Source: Caryophanales bacterium UBA7476
GTDB taxonomy: Bacteria > Bacillota_I > Bacilli_A > RF39 > UBA660
DNA length: 5,091 bases
Reading direction: 5' to 3'
Assembly: GCA_002477275.1 (NCBI GenBank)
Contig: DLOU01000042.1
Coordinates: 1-5,091 of the forward strand
Shown here: piece after piece, positions 1 to 5,091 of the stretch
Position numbering within the stretch: position 1 is the first letter of the stretch
Layout: each line of letters begins with the position of its first letter
Translations under genes and position numbers: made by a program
Notes under the pieces: generated by a model
What the model was told of the DNA's origin: nothing
The model's input: only the letters and a program-made list of their open reading frames with translations
The model's database searches: none

Positions 1-328
1 ATATTTTTTCTATTTCATTATATATATAGAATATTTCTTTATGAAATTCAAAATAACTAAAATCTTCTGGTATTGCTATATCTAATCTATTGTGTACTGA
101 TATATCTTCTTCCTTTACGTTTTTCTTTTTACCAAAAAACGATATTATAATTAATAAAACTACTATTATTATTATTGGTATAAAATGTAATGATTTAAAA
201 TAATTAAATACATCTATTGGTTGATACAATTGTATTTTATCTTTTGCATATACAATGTCTGTATTAAATATTAATATAGATAATAATATAGTTAATAATT
301 TATATTTTTTGTTCTTTAGTTTATTCAT
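1..328 (-). CDS. Membrane protein, probable second Tim44-like paralogue (partial, 3' end beyond window)
   Basis: The gene starts at ATG 328-326 and stays open through 109 codons to the window edge, so its C-terminus is missing. An AGAGG ribosome site (336-340) lies 7 bases before the start and directly abuts the TAA of the upstream gene, so the two genes are almost certainly cotranscribed. Residues 1-28 look like a signal peptide (Lys-rich start, hydrophobic core, VYA before KD). A short outside segment of about 20 residues follows, then a strong Ile/Val/Leu membrane helix (about 49-66), then GKKKN, which marks the cytoplasmic side. The visible cytoplasmic part ends in an aromatic, helical stretch (FEFHKEIFYIYNEIEKI, 93-109). 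It resembles the opening of the Tim44-like domain in the neighbouring gene (EFYKKLFNIYKDVQ). The shared layout and the neighbourhood suggest a diverged duplicate, but the domain itself lies mostly outside the window. The function is unknown, and an unrelated membrane protein remains possible. Confidence 0.72.
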   Translation of the reverse strand, partial: MNKLKNKKYKLLTILLSILIFNTDIVYAKDKIQLYQPIDVFNYFKSLHFIPIIIIVVLLIIISFFGKKKNVKEEDISVHNRLDIAIPEDFSYFEFHKEIFYIYNEIEKI

Positions 329-340
329 ATTCTTTCCTCT

Positions 341-1366
341 TTATCTTTGGTCTACCATTTTCTTTTTTGACATTACCCAATCTTCATTATTATTTAAAAT
401 AACACTACCACATGATGGGCATTTATTTATATTTTTTTCTAATTTCGTACCACAATTTATACAGCTATAATTTATATTTTTATTCTTTATAAACTCAATT
501 TCATATTCATAAAACCAATACTTATCTTTATATCCTTTAATTAAATCATTTGTTTTTGAATTAACAATATAATCATAGCATCTAACATTTAATTTTACTT
601 TTATATTTAATGCTTCTTCATTTTCTTCTAAACTTAATAATTCACATGAATTATATTTTATTTTTTTCATAATATTTTTCTGATTTGAAAGTGATAATGT
701 TTCTAGTTGTGATTTATACATATTATACATTTCATCTGATACTAGACTTCTCATTTTATCATAATCAAAATCCATCCATGATATTTGAACATCTTTATAT
801 ATATTAAATAGTTTCTTATAAAATTCTTCTTTTGTTGTTTGCTCTTTTTCTAATAATTTATTTAGTAACATCTCTGAATTTTGTTTAATTTTCTTTTTAT
901 TCTTTTCATCATCATCTATTATTTTATTTATCATTTCATCATAACTCTTATCATTATCTATTCCTTCTTCTACATTTTCTTGTAGTTTTTTTGAATTACG
1001 CGCTGATATTTTTGCAATAATAACTAGTGCAACAATCAATATGAATGTAAAAACACATATTATTGCTATTTGATTAGCATCTATTTCTGGTAAATTAATT
1101 GTATTGTAATTATGATCAGAACTACTATCTGAGCTGTAACTTGAGCTTGAACTTCTACTTGAACTATGACTTGAGCTATGACTTGAACTACTTCTTGAGC
1201 TTGAGCTTGATGAACTACTTGAATCCCAACTAGAACTTGAACTAGAATCAAAACTAGAATCAAAACCTGAATCGACTTGAATTCTACTTTCGTTGGTTAC
1301 AAAATAAAATCCAAGAGTAAATACCATTACAATTGATACTATTAATGAAAACTTCTTATTTTTCAT
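341..1366 (-). CDS. Membrane-anchored Tim44-like domain protein with serine-rich linker and zinc ribbon
   Basis: This 341-residue protein starts at ATG 1366-1364, behind an AAAGGAG site (1376-1382) spaced 9 bases away. The order of parts is: a signal peptide or signal anchor (about 5-23); an external serine-rich tract (33-83) broken by Asp, Trp, Arg and His; a membrane helix (about 99-120); a charged cytoplasmic linker with a likely coiled coil (125-178); and a Tim44-like alpha/beta domain (about 179-295, with ISWMDFDYDKMRSLVSDEMY as its most typical stretch). The C-terminus holds a zinc ribbon with C302/C305 and C316/C319 (CxxC-x10-CxxC). Tim44-like domains occur in mitochondrial import and in bacterial membrane proteins of poorly known role. 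The fold is related to NTF2-like domains and suggests binding of a protein or membrane partner rather than catalysis. The gene sits 19 bases after the Nudix gene and 12 bases before a probable paralogue. The domain call rests on pattern recognition, and the biological role is not known. Confidence 0.82.
   Translation of the reverse strand: MKNKKFSLIVSIVMVFTLGFYFVTNESRIQVDSGFDSSFDSSSSSSWDSSSSSSSSSRSSSSHSSSHSSSRSSSSSYSSDSSSDHNYNTINLPEIDANQIAIICVFTFILIVALVIIAKISARNSKKLQENVEEGIDNDKSYDEMINKIIDDDEKNKKKIKQNSEMLLNKLLEKEQTTKEEFYKKLFNIYKDVQISWMDFDYDKMRSLVSDEMYNMYKSQLETLSLSNQKNIMKKIKYNSCELLSLEENEEALNIKVKLNVRCYDYIVNSKTNDLIKGYKDKYWFYEYEIEFIKNKNINYSCINCGTKLEKNINKCPSCGSVILNNNEDWVMSKKKMVDQR
1118..1270 (-). 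repeat. Serine-codon hexamer-like repeat inside the Tim44-like gene
   Basis: This stretch encodes residues 33-83, most of which are serine. On the coding strand, TCA and AGT/AGC codons alternate for long runs, giving an imperfect TCAAGT/TCAAGC hexamer repeat with occasional GAT, CAT, AGA and TAC interruptions. The repeat lies between the signal peptide and the membrane helix and so is predicted to be outside the membrane. Similar low-complexity tracts favour slippage and length variation in multiples of six bases, which would keep the frame; variation here is inferred, not observed. Confidence 0.85.
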
Positions 1367-1385
1367 ATCTTACTTCTCCTTTAAA

Positions 1386-1973
1386 CTATTTAGTTATAAA
1401 TTCTTTGTATTTTTCTATAGCTAATTTTGTATGTCCACCCATTATGTACTTGTTATTTAAAAGTTCTTTTATTTCTTCAAATGTTAATGTTATATATTCA
1501 ACTATTTCATCTTCATCAAGTTTTTGTGCATACTTTTTTTTGCAATTACGTGCTACAAAAATCTTATTAAGTGCTCCACTACATCCTTCATCTTGATAAA
1601 ACTCATCTAGTTTAATAATTTCATCTGCAACATATCCAGTTTCTTCTTTTAACTCTCTTAATGCAGCTTCATTTTCGTCTTCACTTTCTTCAATGTAACC
1701 CGCAGGAAAACCAATTCCCACTGTTTTATTTGTAAATACTCTGGGCTCCATTACCATTAGAAGTTCCCCATTATCTAATAAAGGTATTATCGTAACTGCA
1801 CTTCCATCACTTTTACCCTTAATAAGTTTTTCTCTATAGATATCTCTTTCACCTATAGTGCATTTATATTTTTTTATTTTTAAGAAACTATTTTTCTCAT
1901 CTATCTCTGTTAATTTAGTTGTTTTTAATTTTTTTATATTATTTCTTATTTCTATTTCTTTTTCTTTTCTCAT
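1386..1973 (-). CDS. Nudix hydrolase, ADP-ribose pyrophosphatase-like
   Basis: This 195-residue cytoplasmic enzyme has a complete Nudix box at residues 92-114, matching G-x5-E-x7-REUxEExGU exactly (G92, E98, R106, E107, E110, E111, G113). The glutamates of this motif bind the catalytic Mg2+ or Mn2+. The family cleaves nucleoside diphosphates linked to another group. The GFPAGYIEE stretch entering the box, and the preceding strand ending in MEPR, resemble ADP-ribose and sugar-nucleotide pyrophosphatases more than MutT, but the substrate cannot be fixed from sequence. The length fits the ADP-ribose pyrophosphatase group, and the N-terminal 60 residues match its usual small beta domain, which can serve in dimerisation. 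The ATG at 1973-1971 has an AGAGGA site (1981-1986) 7 bases upstream. The gene follows the carboxypeptidase terminator and heads a tight operon with the Tim44-like genes. Its TAG stop lies 19 bases before the next start. Confidence 0.93.
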   Translation of the reverse strand: MRKEKEIEIRNNIKKLKTTKLTEIDEKNSFLKIKKYKCTIGERDIYREKLIKGKSDGSAVTIIPLLDNGELLMVMEPRVFTNKTVGIGFPAGYIEESEDENEAALRELKEETGYVADEIIKLDEFYQDEGCSGALNKIFVARNCKKKYAQKLDEDEIVEYITLTFEEIKELLNNKYIMGGHTKLAIEKYKEFITK

Positions 1974-1997
1974 AATACTATCCTCTTATATTATTTT

Positions 1998-2003
1998 ATC
2001 ATA
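1998..2003 (-). promoter_or_regulatory. Possible -10 box for the Nudix/Tim44-like operon
   Basis: TATGAT (5 of 6 to TATAAT) lies between the upstream terminator and the Nudix ribosome site, where a promoter is needed if the terminator works. No good -35 match is seen 16-18 bases upstream, since that position falls in the terminator hairpin. A start about 7 bases downstream would give a leader of under 20 bases. The assignment is weak, because chance matches are common in such AT-rich DNA. Confidence 0.3.
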
Positions 2004-2012
2004 TTTTTATAT

Positions 2013-2035
2013 AAAAAAAAGACTATTTCTAGTCT
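2013..2035 (-). terminator. Intrinsic terminator after the carboxypeptidase gene
   Basis: Read on the minus strand, AGACTA-GAAA-TAGTCT forms a 6-bp stem closed by a GNRA-type GAAA tetraloop, and a run of T residues follows. The first stem bases overlap the TAG stop codon (2034-2036) of the carboxypeptidase gene. The opposite strand has no T-run after the stem, so it should act only in the minus direction. Confidence 0.85.
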
Positions 2036-3188
2036 AGTTATCCATTATTCCTTTTGGAATTTTCTTTAAATTATTTATAAATAACTTTATGTAAGTTAGT
2101 TTTTCTATTTTTTCTTTTGTAATTATTTTTTCTTCTTTTATTATTTTGTTATTTTGATATACTCTAATTTTTCCAACAGTTGCATTTTTATTAATTGGTA
2201 GTGCTATTTTATTTAACTCAACTTTTGTAGTATATTTTTCTTTGTTTATTCCTTTATCATTTAATATTGTTATATCATTCTTTGGATATAGTTTTATTTT
2301 TTCTTTTGTAGAATTTTTTAATTTAATTGTTTTTACTAAATCAGTTTTCTTTTTAATTATTTTTAGTTCTTTATTATTAAATCCATAATCCAATAGTTCA
2401 GCTGCTTCCTTATTTCTTACTGCGGCTGTTTCTTCACCAAGTAGGATTGCTATTAACCTCATATTATCTTTTTTTGCTGTTACTGCTAAGCAGTATCCTG
2501 CATTATCTGTATGACCTGTTTTTAACCCATCTGCCCCACTATATGTTCTAACTAATTTATTTGTATTTACAAGCCAAAATTTATTTGGTGTATCTACTCT
2601 TAAATAATCTTCATATACACTTGAAAAATTTAATATTTCTTTATGACTTAATAATGTCTTAGCTATTATAGCCATATCATATGCACTTGAAAAATGTCCT
2701 TCACTATCTAATCCAGTTGAATTTTTAAAAACTGTGTTTTTTAATCCTAACTCTTTTGCTTTTTTGTTCATCTCTTTTACAAATTTTTCTTCACTGCCCG
2801 ATATGTATTCTGCCATAGCAACTGTAGCATCATTAGCACTTGCCATTGAAATACCTTTAAACAAATCTTTTACTGTCATTTTTTCATTTGCAGCTAAATA
2901 TATTTGTGATCCACCCATATCTGCTGCATTTTTTGATACTGTAACTACATCTGTCCATTTTATATTTTTCTTTTCTATATTTTCAAGTATTATTATTTGA
3001 GCTATCATCTTTGTCATAGATGCTACTGCTACTTGTTTATCTTTATCTTTTTCAAAAATAATTTCACCTGTTGATTCTTCCATTAGTAATCCTGATTTTG
3101 CATTAGAAATTAAGTTATCTTTTTCTTCTGCAAAGGTAGTTAATGGACACATAATAATTAATAATAGAATAAGTATAAATTTCTTCAT
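2034..3188 (-). CDS. dacF: D-alanyl-D-alanine carboxypeptidase (penicillin-binding protein, DacF/PBP5 type)
   Basis: This 384-residue exported enzyme removes the terminal D-Ala from peptidoglycan pentapeptides at the outer face of the membrane, which limits cross-linking; beta-lactams acylate the same serine. All three active-site motifs are present in order: S57-M-T-K60 (S57 is the nucleophile), S117-A-N119 and K223-T-G225. A signal peptide covers residues 1-20 and ends in TFA before EE. The S11 peptidase domain runs to about 270, followed by a beta-rich PBP5-type C-terminal domain (about 277-358). A basic amphipathic tail (about 360-384, with KLFINNLKKIPKG) probably lies on the membrane. 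The GGSQIYL and FWLVNTNKLV stretches closely resemble Bacillus DacF as I recall it, which is the reason for the symbol; DacA or DacB naming is possible. The ATG at 3188 has an AGAGGTG site (3193-3199) upstream. The gene is monocistronic by position, with terminators on both sides. Confidence 0.96.
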   Translation of the reverse strand: MKKFILILLLIIMCPLTTFAEEKDNLISNAKSGLLMEESTGEIIFEKDKDKQVAVASMTKMIAQIIILENIEKKNIKWTDVVTVSKNAADMGGSQIYLAANEKMTVKDLFKGISMASANDATVAMAEYISGSEEKFVKEMNKKAKELGLKNTVFKNSTGLDSEGHFSSAYDMAIIAKTLLSHKEILNFSSVYEDYLRVDTPNKFWLVNTNKLVRTYSGADGLKTGHTDNAGYCLAVTAKKDNMRLIAILLGEETAAVRNKEAAELLDYGFNNKELKIIKKKTDLVKTIKLKNSTKEKIKLYPKNDITILNDKGINKEKYTTKVELNKIALPINKNATVGKIRVYQNNKIIKEEKIITKEKIEKLTYIKLFINNLKKIPKGIMDN

Positions 3189-3209
3189 GTTACACCTCTA
3201 TTAAAAATT

Positions 3210-3215
3210 ATTCTA
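3210..3215 (-). promoter_or_regulatory. Possible -10 box for the carboxypeptidase gene
   Basis: TAGAAT (5 of 6 to TATAAT) sits in the space of about 45 bases between the serpin terminator and the carboxypeptidase ribosome site. No convincing -35 element lies 16-18 bases upstream. A nearby TTGAAA (3220-3225) is too close to pair with it. A promoter is expected here from the layout, but its exact place is uncertain. Confidence 0.25.
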
Positions 3216-3243
3216 ATTGTTTCAAAAAAGAACAAATTTATAC

Positions 3244-3268
3244 AAAAAAAGATCTATAAAGATCTTTT
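3244..3268 (-). terminator. Intrinsic terminator after the serpin gene
   Basis: On the minus strand, AAAAGATCT-TTAT-AGATCTTTT forms a perfect 9-bp stem with a 4-base loop. The T-run continues past the stem, giving seven T residues in a row (3250-3244). The hairpin begins within the TAA stop codon (3267-3269) of the serpin gene. It contains only two G-C pairs, as expected in AT-rich DNA, so some read-through into the carboxypeptidase gene is possible. Confidence 0.85.
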
Positions 3269-5015
3269 ATTGTTTTTGAATTGGTTCATAAACTGTACCA
3301 GTGAACCATACTTCTCCTGAACTCTTATCACGAATTATATACATGAATGGTTTATCGAATGTTAAATCTATTTCTTTAACTGGAACTTCAAATAAATGTT
3401 CAAAATATGGCCCCGTAGTTGATCCAGCTCCTCCAGCCGCAGTTACAGCTGAAGCTTTTATTCCATCATTTGAAAATTCTATTGTTGCTTTATGAATAGC
3501 TGGATCAATATAATTGTTACCTTCTTTACACATATTTGATAAGTCTGCTTTTTTACTATCAAAAACATCTACAATTCCTAATTTCTTTAAATCTTCTAAA
3601 AGTTTTAACTCATATTCAAATTTAAAGAATGGAATAAATCCTCTAATTCTAGTAACATATCCTTCTTCAAAACTATCTATTTTAACTTCTTTTAGTTCTT
3701 TTATGATTTTATTTAGTTCTTCTTCATTTGTATTTTTTACAAACTCAGTTAGTTTATCTTTTTTAGGCATAATTCCAACATATTGAAGTGTTGTACCATC
3801 GTACTCTTGTAAATCCTTTGCAAATACTTTTACATTATCATCTTCATGTACTAAGAAATCAGTTGAATTTGCACTGTTACCATAATTTCCTTTTAATTCA
3901 TTAATAAATCTATTTAGTCCTTCTTCAACAGGTAAATCTGTTTTTCCATCTTCAGTTTTAAGCCATGCTTCATATTCAGGTCTTAAAATATCTTTGATTT
4001 TATCTTCTCCTAAATCTTTTACGATGTTATATTTATTGAAATCAGCAAGTATATCTGCTCCTTTTATACCTTCTTTTCCATTAAATTTATTATATACTTT
4101 TGTTGATACACCGTTAGTGTAATCATAATGATCAATATAAAAGTTTTCCTCATCATAATAAGGATAATCAACTACACTATACGGTCTATCAGCATCTTTT
4201 TCTAATTTTTCATGTGCATAACTGATACTATATATTCCATCATTAATACAAGGTATTTTATGATCAAATGTACAATGCACTTGATTATTCCAATTCATAT
4301 CAATCGCTAGTGCATTAATTAAAAAGAAATTATTATCATCTACACTATCAAGTAAATTATTAATTAGGTTAAATGTTTTATTACTTACCCAAGAATTTAT
4401 ATTATTTGGATTTTCAAATGAGTCATAAATTACTTCTGCATTATATTTTTCTTTTAAATTATTTGTATATGTTTCTTTTATATTTGACTTAAATGTGTTT
4501 TTGATAAACATTACATTTGCAAAACTCATATGTTCATTATTAGTATATTTTTTTGATTTATAATCACCAATAACTGTATCTATTTGTTTTTTTGTTTCTC
4601 CATTTGCTCCTTCACTTAACATTTCTAAAGCATATTTTATTGATAATGGACTATATACTTTATTTTTTTCTTCATTTTCTAACTTTAAAAACGCTAAGTC
4701 AAATTTTTCTAAAGAATTTCCAGACATTCTATATTCTGAATATACTTCTTCTTTATCTTTTTTTATTTTTTCTGTTTTTTTAATTTTATCTTTAATTATG
4801 AATAAGTATGATCCTACTCCTGCAACTGATAATAATATTACAATTAATAATATTATTAGTGCTACTTTTCCTTTTTTCTTTTTTGATTTTTGTTCTGGAA
4901 TTTTTTTTGCCACTTTATCTTTTTCATTTGTTTCTTCTTTTTGTGTTTCTACTACTTCTTTAGGTACTTCATCATTTGTCTTTTCTTGAACTACTTCATC
5001 TTCTTTATTGTCCAT
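3267..5015 (-). CDS. Membrane-anchored serpin (serine protease inhibitor) with large insertion
   Basis: Serpins trap a target protease after it cuts their reactive loop. This 582-residue protein has a Lys/Glu-rich cytoplasmic tail (1-50, ending KKKKGK), one membrane helix (about 51-74), a charged stalk (75-100) and a serpin domain outside the cell (about 103-580). The type II topology follows from the positive charges before the helix. Family landmarks are S122-P-L-S-I with ALEMLSEGANGET, FFLINALAIDMNW (229-242, the strand s3A region), GIMPKKD (414-420), IHKATIEFSNDG (507-518) and DKPFMYIIRD (554-563). The hinge G518 to T525 is rich in small residues (ASAVT), as in inhibitory serpins, although Ile at P14 (I519) is not typical. 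Between 243 and about 395 there are roughly 100 more residues than usual, with C248 and C256 near the start. The ATG at 5015 follows AAGGAGTG (5021-5028) by 5 bases. The gene is alone between a promoter and a terminator. The natural target protease is unknown. Confidence 0.94.
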   Translation of the reverse strand: MDNKEDEVVQEKTNDEVPKEVVETQKEETNEKDKVAKKIPEQKSKKKKGKVALIILLIVILLSVAGVGSYLFIIKDKIKKTEKIKKDKEEVYSEYRMSGNSLEKFDLAFLKLENEEKNKVYSPLSIKYALEMLSEGANGETKKQIDTVIGDYKSKKYTNNEHMSFANVMFIKNTFKSNIKETYTNNLKEKYNAEVIYDSFENPNNINSWVSNKTFNLINNLLDSVDDNNFFLINALAIDMNWNNQVHCTFDHKIPCINDGIYSISYAHEKLEKDADRPYSVVDYPYYDEENFYIDHYDYTNGVSTKVYNKFNGKEGIKGADILADFNKYNIVKDLGEDKIKDILRPEYEAWLKTEDGKTDLPVEEGLNRFINELKGNYGNSANSTDFLVHEDDNVKVFAKDLQEYDGTTLQYVGIMPKKDKLTEFVKNTNEEELNKIIKELKEVKIDSFEEGYVTRIRGFIPFFKFEYELKLLEDLKKLGIVDVFDSKKADLSNMCKEGNNYIDPAIHKATIEFSNDGIKASAVTAAGGAGSTTGPYFEHLFEVPVKEIDLTFDKPFMYIIRDKSSGEVWFTGTVYEPIQKQ

Positions 5016-5043
5016 TTTTTCACTCCTTCTTTATTTTAATTAA

Positions 5044-5072
5044 ATTTTATCACTAGCTATATTTTTTTTCAA
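5044..5072 (-). promoter_or_regulatory. Sigma-A type promoter of the serpin gene, with extended -10
   Basis: On the minus strand, TTGAAA (5072-5067, 5 of 6 to TTGACA) is followed by a 17-base spacer and TAAAAT (5049-5044, 5 of 6 to TATAAT). A TG at 5052-5051, one base before the -10 box, makes an extended -10 element. Transcription would start near 5037, giving a leader of about 20 bases that contains the AAGGAG site. No clear operator is visible, so the gene looks constitutive, though a regulator site further upstream would be outside the window. Confidence 0.72.
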
Positions 5073-5091
5073 GAACAAAAGATTTAAGTAA

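Noticed and set aside
255..470. Open frame of 71 codons on the plus strand
   Set aside because: It runs antisense across the junction of two well-supported minus-strand genes, and its Phe/Leu-rich product is what reversed Lys-rich coding DNA gives.
1081..1263. A 60-codon open frame rich in Val and Gln (QVxVQ pattern) on the minus strand
   Set aside because: It is the serine-codon repeat read in a shifted frame; the pattern comes from the hexamer-like DNA and it has no independent ribosome site.
3247..3268. The AGATCT-containing inverted repeat as an operator or restriction-linked site
   Set aside because: Its position at the serpin stop codon and the T-run that follows are fully explained by an intrinsic terminator.
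1333..4989. Several plus-strand open frames of 60-90 codons (1333-1596, 2734-3000, 3301-3495, 3514-3786, 4592-4783, 4798-4989)
   Set aside because: All lie opposite coding DNA of the Nudix, carboxypeptidase or serpin genes, and show no recognisable domains or upstream spacing of their own.
2034..5015. The serpin as a dedicated inhibitor of the neighbouring D,D-carboxypeptidase, as both involve active-site serine enzymes
   Set aside because: Serpins act on chymotrypsin-, subtilisin- or papain-like proteases; the SxxK penicillin-binding enzymes are a different class, and the two genes are separated by a strong terminator. Adjacency alone is not evidence.
1..5091. Use of the mycoplasma genetic code (TGA as Trp), considered because of the very AT-rich DNA
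   Set aside because: All genes translate to full expected length under the standard code with TGG for Trp. No gene here ends in TGA either, so the window cannot prove it, but nothing calls for a code change.

Overview
The window is a compact, strongly AT-rich stretch of bacterial chromosome. It holds five genes, all on the minus strand, so transcription runs from position 5091 towards 1. Almost everything outside the genes is accounted for by ribosome binding sites, two terminators and short promoter spaces, and there is no gene-free gap of 300 bases or more. The base composition, clear AGGAG-type Shine-Dalgarno sites, a DacF-like penicillin-binding protein and the codon choice (Lys AAA, Leu TTA, Ile ATA) point to a low-GC member of the Bacillota/Mycoplasmatota side of the tree. 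It is most likely a host-associated, small-genome Bacilli-like lineage (inference). It builds peptidoglycan, so it is not a wall-less mycoplasma. All genes read through with TGG for Trp and end in TAA or TAG, which fits the standard bacterial code.

In the direction of transcription, the first unit (5072 to 3244) is a sigma-A type promoter with an extended -10 box. It is followed by a 582-residue, membrane-anchored serpin (serine protease inhibitor) with an unusually large insertion, ended by an intrinsic terminator. The second unit (about 3215 to 2013) is a secreted D-alanyl-D-alanine carboxypeptidase of the DacF/PBP5 type, again ended by an intrinsic terminator. The third unit (about 2003 to 1 and beyond) is an operon with gaps of 12-19 bases. 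It holds a Nudix hydrolase, then a membrane protein with a serine-rich external linker, a Tim44-like cytoplasmic domain and a C-terminal zinc ribbon, then a second protein of similar layout that is cut by the window edge.

The carboxypeptidase and the serpin both act outside the membrane: one trims peptidoglycan stem peptides, the other probably traps proteases at the cell surface. The Nudix/Tim44-like operon has no established joint function. The most notable items are the serpin, with its N-terminal anchor, insertion of roughly 100 residues containing a cysteine pair and Gly/Ala-rich reactive loop, and the tandem Tim44-like pair, the first member of which has a serine tract encoded by a hexamer-like repeat. 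No mobile element, CRISPR array, tRNA or rRNA was seen.
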